A stretch of 64,000 nucleotides of DNA, taken from the NCBI RefSeq assembly GCF_006385805.1, contig NZ_VFSG01000001.1, positions 186,001 through 250,000 of the forward strand. The letters are read 5' to 3'. This document shows positions 48,659 to 57,334 of this stretch, in pieces. The DNA comes from Streptococcus xiaochunlingii. Lineage in GTDB: Bacteria; Bacillota; Bacilli; Lactobacillales; Streptococcaceae. Below the pieces are notes generated by a model. That model saw only the letters and a program-made list of their open reading frames with translations. It was not told where the DNA came from and ran no database searches. Every line of letters begins with the position of its first letter. Position 1 is the stretch's first letter. The translations under genes were made by a program, and so were the position numbers.

Positions 48659-50944
48659 ATGAATCCTTTATTGAATGGTATGAATGATCGCCAAGCGGAG
48701 GCGGTCCAAACGACAGAAGGTCCCCTCTTGATCATGGCGGGGGCGGGTTCTGGTAAGACACGTGTCTTGACCCACCGCATCGCTTACTTAATCGATGAAA
48801 AAATGGTCAATCCTTGGAATATCTTGGCTATTACCTTTACCAATAAGGCCGCTCGCGAGATGAAAGAGCGGGCTTATCAGCTAAATCCGGCGACTCAAGA
48901 TTGCTTGATCGCCACCTTCCACTCCATGTGTGTGCGTATCCTTCGCCGCGATGCGGATCACATTGGTTACAATCGTAACTTTACCATTGTTGATCCAGGT
49001 GAGCAACGAACACTGATGAAACGTATTCTCAAGCAGTTAAACTTGGATCCTAAGAAATGGAATGAACGAACCATTTTGGGGACCATTTCCAATGCCAAGA
49101 ATGACCTAATCGATGAAGTGGCTTATGCCGCCCAAGCGGGGGATATGTACACCCAGATCGTCGCCAAGTGCTATGAGGCTTACCAAAAGGAACTCCGTCA
49201 GTCAGAAGCGGTGGACTTTGATGATTTGATCATGTTGACCTTGCGTCTCTTTGACCAGTATCCTGATGTACTGACCTATTACCAGCAGAAGTTCCAATAC
49301 ATCCATGTAGATGAGTACCAAGATACCAACCATGCCCAATACCAATTGGTCAAACTCTTGGCTTCACGTTTTAAAAATATCTGTGTCGTTGGGGATGCTG
49401 ACCAATCTATTTATGGCTGGCGGGGAGCGGATATGCAGAATATCCTGGATTTTGAGAAGGATTATCCCGATGCCAAGGTCGTTTTGTTAGAGGAAAATTA
49501 TCGCTCCACTAAAACCATCCTACAAGCAGCTAACGATGTTATCAAAAACAATCGGAACCGCCGTCCGAAGAATCTTTGGACCCAAAATGCTGACGGGGAA
49601 GAGATTGTCTATTATCGGGCCAATGATGAGCAGGATGAAGCAGTATTTGTTGCTAAAACCATTGAAGAGCTCAGTCGCGAAGCGGGCTACAAGCACCGTG
49701 ATTTTGCGGTTCTTTACCGGACCAATGCCCAGTCACGGACCATTGAAGAAGCGCTGCTCAAGTCCAACATTCCCTATACCATGGTAGGGGGCACCAAGTT
49801 CTACAGCCGGAAGGAAATTCGGGATGTCATTGCTTATCTGAACTTGATTGCCAACCTCAGTGACAATATCAGTTTTGAGCGAATTATCAATGAACCCAAG
49901 CGGGGAATCGGGCCAGGTACAGTGGATAAGATTCGTGATTTTGCTCAAATGCAAGAGTCTTCACTTCTGGATGCTTCAGCCAATATCATGCTTTCAGGCA
50001 TCAAAGGAAAGGCAGCTCAGGCCATCTGGGACTTTGCCAATCTCATTCTTGATTTGAGAGAAAGATTGGACCAGCTGACCATTACAGAGTTGGTCGAAGA
50101 GGTCCTTGACAAAACAGGTTATATGACGGCCCTAACCAATCAGGGAAATTTGGAAAGTCAGGCTCGCATCGAGAATATCCAAGAGTTCTTGTCTGTTACC
50201 AAGAATTTTGATGAAAACGGTGAAACCGTCGAAGACGAATCAGGTGTGGACACCTTGAGTCGTTTCTTGAACGATTTGGCTTTGATTGCCGATACAGATG
50301 ATGGAGCGCAAGAGACCTCAGAAGTCACCTTGATGACCCTTCACGCGGCCAAAGGTTTGGAATTCCCAGTGGTCTTCTTGATTGGGATGGAAGAAAATGT
50401 CTTTCCACTTAGTCGTGCAGCTGAGGATCCGGATGAATTGGAAGAAGAACGTCGCTTGGCTTATGTAGGGATTACACGGGCAGAGAAGGTTCTCTTCTTG
50501 ACCAACGCCAATTCTCGTTTGCTCTTTGGACGGACCAGCTACAACCGTCCGACACGCTTTATCAATGAAATTAGCTCAGATTTGTTAACCTACCAAGGAT
50601 TAGCGCGTCCGGCCAACACTAGCTTTAAGGCTTCTTATAGCAATGGTGGCGGAACGACCTTTGGAAAAGGAATGAGTCTGTCACAAGCCCTTCAAGAGCG
50701 CAAGAGACAAGCAGCTCCAAGTGCTCTCACGTCATCAAGCCTCCCCTTTAGCAATAGTAACCGAGCGGGTGCCAAAGAAACCGTCGCTTGGTCCATTGGC
50801 GACATTGCTATTCACAAGAAGTGGGGCGAAGGAACTGTGCTTGAAGTCTCTGGTAGTGGCAATACCCAAGAGCTCAAGATCAATTTCCCAGAAGTGGGTC
50901 TCAAGAAACTCTTGGCAAGTGTCGCGCCGATTGAGAAGAAATAA
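48659..50944 (+). CDS. pcrA: ATP-dependent DNA helicase PcrA (UvrD-like)
   Basis: A 761-residue superfamily 1A helicase acting in repair and removal of recombination intermediates. Motif I GAGSGKT at 28-34, motif Ia [11 protein letters not shown], motif [10 protein letters not shown], motif IV ENYRS, motif [11 protein letters not shown], motif [13 protein letters not shown]-terminal Tudor-like part ([18 protein letters not shown]) binds RNA polymerase in Bacillus. ATG 48659 has GAGGAG six bases upstream; the in-frame ATG at 48641 has none. Confidence 0.95.
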   Translation: MNPLLNGMNDRQAEAVQTTEGPLLIMAGAGSGKTRVLTHRIAYLIDEKMVNPWNILAITFTNKAAREMKERAYQLNPATQDCLIATFHSMCVRILRRDADHIGYNRNFTIVDPGEQRTLMKRILKQLNLDPKKWNERTILGTISNAKNDLIDEVAYAAQAGDMYTQIVAKCYEAYQKELRQSEAVDFDDLIMLTLRLFDQYPDVLTYYQQKFQYIHVDEYQDTNHAQYQLVKLLASRFKNICVVGDADQSIYGWRGADMQNILDFEKDYPDAKVVLLEENYRSTKTILQAANDVIKNNRNRRPKNLWTQNADGEEIVYYRANDEQDEAVFVAKTIEELSREAGYKHRDFAVLYRTNAQSRTIEEALLKSNIPYTMVGGTKFYSRKEIRDVIAYLNLIANLSDNISFERIINEPKRGIGPGTVDKIRDFAQMQESSLLDASANIMLSGIKGKAAQAIWDFANLILDLRERLDQLTITELVEEVLDKTGYMTALTNQGNLESQARIENIQEFLSVTKNFDENGETVEDESGVDTLSRFLNDLALIADTDDGAQETSEVTLMTLHAAKGLEFPVVFLIGMEENVFPLSRAAEDPDELEEERRLAYVGITRAEKVLFLTNANSRLLFGRTSYNRPTRFINEISSDLLTYQGLARPANTSFKASYSNGGGTTFGKGMSLSQALQERKRQAAPSALTSSSLPFSNSNRAGAKETVAWSIGDIAIHKKWGEGTVLEVSGSGNTQELKINFPEVGLKKLLASVAPIEKK

Positions 50945-51068
50945 GTGGAGACCAGTAAGCTAAGTCCACTGTTTAAGATTATAAACAAGCAACATCTTTT
51001 CAGAAATCTAAAGTTGTTACTGAATGAGACTATTGAAAAAATATTTTGGAACTAGTTCAAAATAGATT

Positions 51069-51207
51069 GAGACTTTTCGCCGTGAGGAAAAGCACCAGAA
51101 ACGCATTAGTTTCTGGTGCTTGGTAGATTTGAGACGTAAGGCTCAAATCTAAGGTATGGAATCCCAACGGGAGTCGCTACCGTCCGTCCTCACTTAAGGA
51201 AAGTCTC
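51069..51207. repeat. Compact four-helix structured element
   Basis: Outer helix GAGACTTTTC (51069-51078) with GGAAAGTCTC (51198-51207). Second helix GTGAGG (51082-51087) with CCTCAC (51188-51193). Inside it three hairpins: AGCACCAGAAAC/GTTTCTGGTGCT (51091-51102 / 51109-51120, perfect 12 bp), TAGATTTGAG/CTCAAATCTA (51124-51133 / 51142-51151, perfect 10 bp), and a GGTA...TACC-closed hairpin with TCCC/GGGA (51153-51181). The layout is that of a multibranched RNA or a small palindromic mobile repeat. I do not recognise a named family. Confidence 0.75.
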
Positions 51208-51230
51208 TATAGAGAAATGAATATTCAGTT

Positions 51231-51265
51231 AAAACCAGCAAGCCTCGTTTGCTGGTTTTGATTTT
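51231..51265 (+). terminator. Terminator-like hairpin before the DUF2130 gene
   Basis: AAAACCAGCAA pairs with TTGCTGGTTTT, loop of 7 bases, followed by GATTTT. Confidence 0.75.
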
Positions 51266-51275
51266 ACAGGCGGCA

Positions 51276-51284
51276 TGATATAAT
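51276..51284 (+). promoter_or_regulatory. Extended -10 promoter of the DUF2130 gene
   Basis: TGATATAAT 28 bp before the ATG; TTTTGA 17 bp upstream of the -10 is a weak -35. Confidence 0.65.
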
Positions 51285-51312
51285 ATACTAAGAATAGAGA
51301 AAGAGGCAGGCT

Positions 51313-52587
51313 ATGAACGAAATCAAGTGCCCCAACTGTGGGGAAGTTTTTACAGTTAATGAAAGTCAATACAGCGAGCTCTTGTCACAGGTACGTACAG
51401 CTGAGTTTGACAAGGAAATTCATGAGCGGATTCGGCAAGAGTTGGCTTTAGCTGAGCAAAAGGCCCTTAATGAGCAGCAAGAGAAGTTAGCCAAGAAGGA
51501 CCAAGAAATTGCTCAGTTACAAAACCAGATTCAACAGTTTGATACTGAAAAAGAATTGGCCAAAAAAGAGGTGGAGCAAACGGCTAGCCAAAGCCTGCTA
51601 GAGAAAGAAAAAGAAGTGCAGGCACTGGAAAATCAGTTGGCTACCTTGCGCTTGGAGCATGAAAATCAGCTTCAAAAAACACTGTCTGATCTAGAGAAAG
51701 AAAGAGATCAGGTCAAAAACCAGCTTCTCTTACAAGAAAAAGAAAACGAGCTTTCTCTGACTTCTGTTAAACAAAACTATGAGGCCCAGTTAAAAGCAGC
51801 AAATGAGCAAGTTGAGTTCTATAAGAACTTCAAGGCCCAACAGTCGACCAAGGCAATCGGAGAAAGTTTAGAACAGTATGCGGAAAGTGAATTCAACAAG
51901 GTTCGCAGTTTTGCATTTCCAAATGCTTATTTTGAAAAGGACAACAAGGTCTCTGCGCGTGGGTCTAAAGGGGACTTTATCTTCCGCGAATGCGATGAAA
52001 ATGGGGTAGAGATTATCTCCATTATGTTCGAGATGAAGAATGAAGCCGACGGGACCGAAAAGAAACACAAAAATGCAGACTTCTACAAAGAATTGGACAA
52101 GGATCGTCGGGAAAAAAACTGTGAGTATGCCGTTTTAGTAACCATGCTTGAGGCAGATAACGACTACTTCAACACAGGGATTGTCGATGTCAGTCATGAA
52201 TACGAGAAGATGTATGTCGTTCGTCCTCAGTTCTTTATCCAAATCATCGGCCTCTTACGTAATGCCGCTCTCAACTCCCTGAAGTACAAGCAGGAATTGG
52301 CGCTTGTTCGTGAACAAAATATCGACATCACCCACTTTGAAGAAGACCTGGATGCATTTAAAGTTGCCTTTGCAAAGAACTACAATTCAGCCTCAGTCAA
52401 CTTCGGTAAGGCCATCGATGAAATCGACAAGGCCATCAAACGGATGGAAGAAGTCAAGAAATTCCTGACCACATCAGAAAACCAACTCCGCCTCGCTAAC
52501 AACAAGTTGGATGATGTTTCCGTTAAAAAATTGACTCGGAAGAATCCAACCATGAAGGCCAAGTTTGATGCTCTGAAAGGAGAATAA
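51313..52587 (+). CDS. DUF2130 domain protein with zinc finger and coiled coil
   Basis: A 424-residue cytoplasmic protein. The N-terminus has CPNCGEVF, a zinc-ribbon half. Residues about 25-180 form a long glutamine/glutamate/lysine coiled coil. The C-terminal DUF2130 domain (about 185-420) contains GSKGDFIF and FEMKNEADGTEKKHKNADFYKELDKD, a pattern of acidic and lysine residues resembling a nuclease-type fold; that is inference. Function unknown. Ends three bases before the hydrolase gene. Confidence 0.85.
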   Translation: MNEIKCPNCGEVFTVNESQYSELLSQVRTAEFDKEIHERIRQELALAEQKALNEQQEKLAKKDQEIAQLQNQIQQFDTEKELAKKEVEQTASQSLLEKEKEVQALENQLATLRLEHENQLQKTLSDLEKERDQVKNQLLLQEKENELSLTSVKQNYEAQLKAANEQVEFYKNFKAQQSTKAIGESLEQYAESEFNKVRSFAFPNAYFEKDNKVSARGSKGDFIFRECDENGVEIISIMFEMKNEADGTEKKHKNADFYKELDKDRREKNCEYAVLVTMLEADNDYFNTGIVDVSHEYEKMYVVRPQFFIQIIGLLRNAALNSLKYKQELALVREQNIDITHFEEDLDAFKVAFAKNYNSASVNFGKAIDEIDKAIKRMEEVKKFLTTSENQLRLANNKLDDVSVKKLTRKNPTMKAKFDALKGE

Positions 52588-52590
52588 TCT

Positions 52591-53391
52591 TTGTATTCAG
52601 CTAAGAACGCTACCTTGTCCATGAATGAGAAAACCATGGACTATGTGACCTTTGGTAAAGGAAAGAAGCCTCTCGTTATCATACCAGGCTTGGGGGATGG
52701 GGTGCAGACGGTTAAAGGTATGGCTATGCCTTTTTCAATCACATACCGTATACTTGCCAAACGTTACAAAATTTATGTTTTTTCTCGAATCAATGAGTTG
52801 AGGCAGGGCTATACGACACGAGATATGGCAGCAGATGTAGCAGAAGCAATGGAGACACTAAACCTAGATGCCGCCTATGTTATGGGGATTTCACAAGGTG
52901 GAATGATTGCTCAATGGCTAGCTGTAGATTTTCCAGAAAGGGTTCAAAGGCTCATCCTAGCTGTGACAACAGCGAAGCCTAGTCAACTTGCTAGAGAGCG
53001 AATTGAGCATTGGCAAAAGCTTAGTCAATCTGGAACTTTTAGAGACCTCATGCTGGATATCGCAAAGCACTCCTATACGGAAAAGAGCTACCAAAAGTGG
53101 CGCTTTCTTTCTAACATTATGGGGCGCTTGGGACGAATCAAAGATGAGAAACGAATTGCCATTCAGTCTCAGTCTTGCCTTACTCATGATAGCCTTGAGG
53201 TCTTAAAAGAAATTCAATGTCCGACTTTGGTTCTTGGTGCCCTCGAAGATGATGTGATTGGTGTGGATGGATCCAAGGAACTGGCAAAAGCGATTTCGGG
53301 TTGTCAGCTCCTTATTCTTAAGCATTCAGGTCATGCTCTGTATGAAGAAAATAAAGCATTTCAAGAGGCTGTCTGTGAATTCTTAAACTAA
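52591..53391 (+). CDS. Alpha/beta hydrolase
   Basis: A 266-residue alpha/beta-fold hydrolase. Oxyanion region IIPGLGDG, nucleophile elbow GISQGG near 108, acid LGALEDDVIG and histidine KHSGHALYEE complete the triad. The substrate cannot be told. The start is TTG at 52591, eight bases after AAAGGAG; the ATG at 52621 has no ribosome site. It is cotranscribed with the DUF2130 gene. Confidence 0.85.
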   Translation: MYSAKNATLSMNEKTMDYVTFGKGKKPLVIIPGLGDGVQTVKGMAMPFSITYRILAKRYKIYVFSRINELRQGYTTRDMAADVAEAMETLNLDAAYVMGISQGGMIAQWLAVDFPERVQRLILAVTTAKPSQLARERIEHWQKLSQSGTFRDLMLDIAKHSYTEKSYQKWRFLSNIMGRLGRIKDEKRIAIQSQSCLTHDSLEVLKEIQCPTLVLGALEDDVIGVDGSKELAKAISGCQLLILKHSGHALYEENKAFQEAVCEFLN

Positions 53392-53419
53392 AAAAAGCTG
53401 GAATATTTCCAGCTTTTTT
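53392..53419. terminator. Bidirectional terminator
   Basis: AAAAAGCTGGAA pairs with TTCCAGCTTTTT around a 3-base loop; it serves the hydrolase gene and the converging flavoenzyme gene. Confidence 0.9.
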
Positions 53420-53426
53420 ATGTTAG

Positions 53427-54743
53427 TTAAATCGCAAAGAGGTCGTTTAGGTTTTCTGCCATGGTTGGGTGGGTAAAGATTTGTTTTGCGATGTAAGTGT
53501 AAGGGATCTTGTTGTCCATGGCCATGGTGATCAGGTTGATGAGTTCACCTGCGGCTTCTCCAAAGAGAGTTGCTCCAAGGATTTCTTTGGTTTCTGGGTT
53601 GACCACAGCTTTGAAAGCACCTCGAAGGTCTGCATTGACATGGCCACGTGGCATGGCAGCAACTGGCAATTCTTTGACAGCCACTGGAAGTCCTTTGTCG
53701 CGTGCTTCTTGCTCAGTCAAGCCGACTTGGGCCAATGGAGGAGCAATGAAGAGTGTTGTCGCATAGTTTCCACGTGTTTCGAGATTGTAGCTACCATCAC
53801 CTGTAAGGTAGTTGAAGACAATGCGGAAGTCATCGAGTGACATGTAAGTGAACTGAGGCCCACCATTGACATCCCCAACTGCAAAGACACCAGGGACGCT
53901 GGTTTCCAAATGACGGTTGACTTGAATCGCTCCACGATCAGTGACTTGGATATCTGTGTTTTCAAGACCAAGTCCAGCTGTATTTGGCTTGCGTCCGGTT
54001 GCGTAGAGGAGGATATCGAACTCGAAGTCTCCTTTATCGGTTACAAGGGTTAAACTAGCTTCACCATCTTTGATTTCTTGGGTATGAACGCCTTGCAAGA
54101 ATTGAATGCCATCTTCTTCAAGGTAGCTTTTTGCAAGAGTTGCGATGCTTGGCTCAATCCGTGGCAAGAACGCTTCAGAAGCATCCAGTACTGTTACTTG
54201 GCTACCCAAGGTATTGTAGAGGTGGGCAAATTCCAATCCGATTGGTCCACCACCAAGGACGCCCAGGCGTTTAGGTAGGTTTTCCAAACGTTGAATACCG
54301 GTTGAATCTACAGCAAATTTGCTTTCAGCCAGTCCTGGGATTGGAAGGATAGTTGGCACCGCACCAGTATTAATAATAATGGTTTCAGCAGTCAATTCTT
54401 CCTTTTCATCTCCAGCTTGAATTTCGATGACCTTGTTGGAAAGGAAACGAGCTGTCGCATCGATAATGTCTACACCAGTTCCTGCAATAGTTGCGTAGTT
54501 CTTGCCGTTGAGACGAGTGGTGACTGCATTTTTCTCCTTCATGGCTTGCTCAAAATCCAAGCCTTTTTCTGCGGCAACAATCAAGGTCTTGGTGGGAATA
54601 CAAGCGATATTGATACAAGTACCACCGTACATAGATTTGCTCTTTTCAATCAGAGCGACTTTTTTCCCTTGGCTTGATAATTTCGCTGCGAGTGTTTTAC
54701 CAGCTTTACCAAATCCAATAACAATAACATCATACATTAACAT
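53427..54743 (-). CDS. RclA/Har-type flavin disulfide reductase
   Basis: A 438-residue class I pyridine nucleotide-disulfide oxidoreductase. FAD site GFGKAG at 10-15, redox pair Cys43/Cys48 (GGTCINIACIPTKT), NAD(P)H site GGGPIGLEFA near 170, C-terminal HPTMAENLNDLF. The length and the IACIPTK motif match RclA and the pneumococcal hypothiocyanous acid reductase Har, which detoxifies HOSCN made by lactoperoxidase. That function is inferred from family, not from context. Single gene on the minus strand with AAGGTG before the ATG. Confidence 0.8.
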   Translation of the reverse strand: MLMYDVIVIGFGKAGKTLAAKLSSQGKKVALIEKSKSMYGGTCINIACIPTKTLIVAAEKGLDFEQAMKEKNAVTTRLNGKNYATIAGTGVDIIDATARFLSNKVIEIQAGDEKEELTAETIIINTGAVPTILPIPGLAESKFAVDSTGIQRLENLPKRLGVLGGGPIGLEFAHLYNTLGSQVTVLDASEAFLPRIEPSIATLAKSYLEEDGIQFLQGVHTQEIKDGEASLTLVTDKGDFEFDILLYATGRKPNTAGLGLENTDIQVTDRGAIQVNRHLETSVPGVFAVGDVNGGPQFTYMSLDDFRIVFNYLTGDGSYNLETRGNYATTLFIAPPLAQVGLTEQEARDKGLPVAVKELPVAAMPRGHVNADLRGAFKAVVNPETKEILGATLFGEAAGELINLITMAMDNKIPYTYIAKQIFTHPTMAENLNDLFAI

Positions 54744-54767
54744 ATGTTACACCTTCTTTCGTCTTCT

Positions 54768-54776
54768 ATTGTATCA
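54768..54776 (-). promoter_or_regulatory. Extended -10 promoter of the Har-like gene
   Basis: Minus strand TGATACAAT, 24 bp before the ATG. Confidence 0.6.
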
Positions 54777-54863
54777 AACCCATTTTAAAAAGTCTGAAAT
54801 CTGCTACGGGTTTTTTTAGGAGCTCATGGGAAGGGGGAAAGAGGGACAAGAAGTCTGCTTTCA

Positions 54864-54872
54864 TGGTATAAT
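54864..54872 (+). promoter_or_regulatory. Promoter of the original truB locus
   Basis: TGGTATAAT. It now drives only the truncated truB copy and whatever follows it. Confidence 0.65.
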
Positions 54873-54881
54873 AAAGGGTCG

Positions 54882-54898
54882 GTGACCGTCATGGTCAC
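54882..54898 (+). promoter_or_regulatory. Perfect dyad at the truB transcription start
   Basis: GTGACC and GGTCAC are separated by GTCAT. It starts 10 bases after the -10 box, so it is either an operator or a stem at the 5' end of the mRNA. Confidence 0.5.
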
Positions 54899-54923
54899 AC
54901 ATGAGATAGAAAGATCAATTCAA

Positions 54924-55067
54924 ATGGACGGAATTATTAATGTAAAAAAAGAAGCAGGCATGACTTCACATGATGTGGTCTTTAAACTGCGGAAAATCTT
55001 AGGAACCAAGAAGATTGGCCATGGAGGGACTCTGGACCCGGATGTGGTGGGGGTGCTTCCGATTGTA
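54924..55067 (+). pseudogene. truB 5' fragment (first copy)
   Basis: The first 48 codons match the intact truB at 56434 with about 13 base differences in 145, nearly all in third codon positions, including the active-site GTLDPD. After GLPI-like coding (GVLPI) the similarity stops and unrelated sequence starts. The divergence shows that the two 5' ends are different alleles and not a fresh duplication. This copy keeps the native promoter. Confidence 0.9.
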
Positions 55068-55068
55068 G

Positions 55069-55350
55069 TTGTCCAAGGCGCCAGATGCGAAAGACGGTAA
55101 GGCAAAACTCGTTGCTCAAGCCCATGCCATAAAAGATATTTTGTTCAATAAAGAAGTGAATGACTACTTCGACACCACTGAACCAGAAAATAGGCTAGCT
55201 CGAATCATGTTTTCTTATTACGGGGCTCTCAATGCCCAATTAAAAGGAGATGAAGCTCGTACTCGCAGTTTGTTTGAAAGCATCTCCCATGAAAATCCAG
55301 AACTCTTTTATGTTCAGGAAGCTCAGAAATATTTAGAAGGAGAAAACTGA
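55069..55350 (+). pseudogene. C-terminal fragment of an unknown protein fused behind truB fragment
   Basis: A 93-codon open frame begins at the junction without a ribosome site. It reads [17 protein letters not shown] onward, is helical and ends [16 protein letters not shown], with a TPR-like look. It is probably the 3' remainder of a larger gene whose 5' part was lost at the recombination point. Its TGA overlaps the ATG of the DUF4176-like ORF by one base. Confidence 0.55.
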
Positions 55351-55463
55351 TGTCAGAACGTACTACTTTACCGATTGGGAGTGTTGTTCGGGTGAGAGAA
55401 GGTGTGGAGCCTGTCATGATTGTTAATCATTGTCCAGATACTAAAAAGCAGAGGCAAAAATGA
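55350..55463 (+). pseudogene. Truncated DUF4176-like ORF
   Basis: A 37-residue ORF opening MSERTTLPIGSVVRVREG and continuing PVMIVNH. The LPIGSVV...VMI pattern is that of DUF4176 proteins, small companions of type VII secretion loci in Firmicutes. Normal members are longer, so this is cut after about 30 residues. Translation is coupled to the fragment before it. A further 14-codon ORF (55460-55504) overlaps its end. Confidence 0.5.
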
Positions 55464-55507
55464 AACTAGGACCATTTGGATTGGGCTTATCAATAGGGTG
55501 GTAAAAC

Positions 55508-56269
55508 ATGGAAATACAATTACAATTGCGTGGAAACTCAGAAGGATTTATCCTTCAGTCAAAATTACCTGATGATGAACATTGGACTGAAAGAATTGAA
55601 ATCGTTCAAGAAGAGGAAGGTTACCGTCTATATGCAAAAGATGTAGAAATTCTTGTCTTGAAAAAATCAGAATTCATTTCTAAGAGGAAAAGAATAGTCG
55701 CAAGAGGGTTAAATAAGGATTTGATTTATTTTGAAGAAGAAAGATTTGAACATTTATGGGAACAAGCATACTGGCATGGAGTTTTTCAATTCAATTTAAA
55801 TAACTATGAAATGAGGTGTGTAGGTTCAGGTAGTAAAGGAGATATTTTACCTGTGACAAAAGATGGCATTCCGATTGCCGTTTATGCTGCAAGTAATATT
55901 GCAATTGCTGGAAAGAGAAACTTTTCTCTCTATACTGAAAATATTGACGAAATTGACAGTTTACTGATGTTTTATATAGTTGATTATATTAGGGGATATG
56001 ACTTTTTAGATATTGATTCTTTATCTGCAAGATATCGTTACTTTTATCAATTCAGTGACCGCTCAGCTCTAACGAAGGAACATTTAGATATGCTTCCAGA
56101 GGGGAGAAGACCTTCCAAGTTAGAGGCGTTTATCATTTATTTTTTATCAGCTTTGCTTGTTGTGGTTGTCAGTTTGGTATCATTACGCTCTTGGTTCTTA
56201 TTATTAGTAATTCTTCTGATACATTCTATTTATAATATCATAAAGAATTGGAGAAATAGAGATGAATAG
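55508..56269 (+). CDS. Unknown protein with C-terminal membrane hairpin
   Basis: A 253-residue AT-rich gene. Residues 1-200 are soluble and beta-rich; the pattern of two domains (RLYAKDVEILVLKKSEF; IPIAVYAASNIAIAGKRNF; ending LLMFYIVDYIRGYDF) faintly recalls tubby-C/LURP-one-like folds. Residues about 205-245 form one or two membrane helices, and the C-terminus is basic (NIIKNWRNRDE). GGGTGG lies seven bases before the ATG. It is the only intact gene of the cassette between the two truB copies and overlaps the next small ORF by ATGA-like coupling. Confidence 0.6.
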   Translation: MEIQLQLRGNSEGFILQSKLPDDEHWTERIEIVQEEEGYRLYAKDVEILVLKKSEFISKRKRIVARGLNKDLIYFEEERFEHLWEQAYWHGVFQFNLNNYEMRCVGSGSKGDILPVTKDGIPIAVYAASNIAIAGKRNFSLYTENIDEIDSLLMFYIVDYIRGYDFLDIDSLSARYRYFYQFSDRSALTKEHLDMLPEGRRPSKLEAFIIYFLSALLVVVVSLVSLRSWFLLLVILLIHSIYNIIKNWRNRDE

Positions 56270-56342
56270 TAGGGTATTTACCTATAGATTTATTATTGAT
56301 GCTACATTAAAAGGAATCTTAAAAAAGGTACCAATAGCCTAA
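56262..56342 (+). pseudogene. Short remnant ORF at the cassette end
   Basis: A 26-codon ORF (MNSRVFTYRFIIDATLKGIL...) starts inside the previous gene's last codons. Just behind it, in another frame, follows [11 protein letters not shown]. Together they look like a frameshifted small gene. No family recognised. Confidence 0.35.
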
Positions 56343-56433
56343 TTAAAGGCATGAGAGGATGGTTTAATGATACTGGAACGAATTAAAAAAATTTATTAAC
56401 CACATGATGAGAAAGGAAAATAGAAAGCAAGAC

Positions 56434-57330
56434 ATGGACGGAATTATTAATATAAAAAAAGAAGCGGGCATGACTTCGCATGATGTGGTCTTTAAACTTC
56501 GGAAAATCTTAGGCACCAAGAAGATTGGCCATGGAGGAACTTTGGATCCGGATGTGGTGGGCGTTTTACCCATTGCTGTAGGGAAGGCGACTCGTATGGT
56601 CGAGTTCATGCAGGATGAGGGCAAGGTCTACGAGGGGGAAATCACTCTGGGATATTCAACAACGACCGAGGATGCTAGTGGGGAAGTTGTCGCAGAGACT
56701 CCTGTTTTGTCTCCACTGGATGAAAAGCTTGTTGATGAAGCCATTGCTAGTCTGACAGGGCCTATCACCCAGATTCCACCAATGTACTCAGCAGTCAAGG
56801 TCAATGGGCGTAAGCTCTATGAATATGCGCGTGCTGGTCAGGAGGTCGAACGTCCAGAACGTCAGGTGACCATTTATAGTTTTGAAAGAACCAGTCCCAT
56901 TTGCTACGAGGATAAACTTGCGCGTTTTACTTTCCGAGTAAAATGTAGCAAGGGAACCTATATCCGTACCTTATCGGTTGACTTGGGAGAGAAGCTTGGT
57001 TACTCCGCCCATATGTCTCATCTGACCCGAACCAGTGCTGCCGGTTTGTCACTGGATAATGCCTTGACCCTGGAAGAGCTTGCTGAAAAGGTAAGGCAAG
57101 GAGATTTGAGCTTCCTTCATCCACTTGAGATTGGTACCGGGGATCTGGAAAAAGTAGAGCTGACAGTTGAAGAGGTTGGCGAAGTCCAAGTGGGACGCTT
57201 TATTCCAGTTGAGAGCGAAGCCAGAGAGTTAGCTGCTTTTTACCAAGAGAAGTTGGTAGCCATTTTGGAAAAAAGGGAAGAACTTTACAAACCTCGCAAG
57301 GTTTTTCTGACAGAAAGTGTGTTACAATAA
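56434..57330 (+). CDS. truB: tRNA pseudouridine(55) synthase TruB
   Basis: A 298-residue enzyme that converts U55 to pseudouridine in tRNA. Catalytic Asp38 is in GGTLDPD; also [24 protein letters not shown] and the C-terminal PUA-like region. ATG 56434 matches the start of the first copy and of the family; an in-frame ATG at 56404 would add ten residues. The ribosome site is weak. The native upstream promoter has been displaced by the cassette. Followed four bases later by ribF. Confidence 0.93.
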   Translation: MDGIINIKKEAGMTSHDVVFKLRKILGTKKIGHGGTLDPDVVGVLPIAVGKATRMVEFMQDEGKVYEGEITLGYSTTTEDASGEVVAETPVLSPLDEKLVDEAIASLTGPITQIPPMYSAVKVNGRKLYEYARAGQEVERPERQVTIYSFERTSPICYEDKLARFTFRVKCSKGTYIRTLSVDLGEKLGYSAHMSHLTRTSAAGLSLDNALTLEELAEKVRQGDLSFLHPLEIGTGDLEKVELTVEEVGEVQVGRFIPVESEARELAAFYQEKLVAILEKREELYKPRKVFLTESVLQ

Positions 57331-57334
57331 ATTT

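Larger units (their letters stand above)
50945..51278. other. Intergenic stretch behind pcrA
   Basis: No ORF of note. The first 120 bases are AT-rich with one weak dyad (AGTGGA/TCCACT at the start). The middle holds the structured element at 51069-51207, the end a terminator-like hairpin at 51231, then a promoter. Confidence 0.7.

Noticed and set aside
51069..51207. BOX or RUP repeat
   Set aside because: The arms do not resemble the pneumococcal BOX or RUP sequences that I recall, so it is reported as unnamed.
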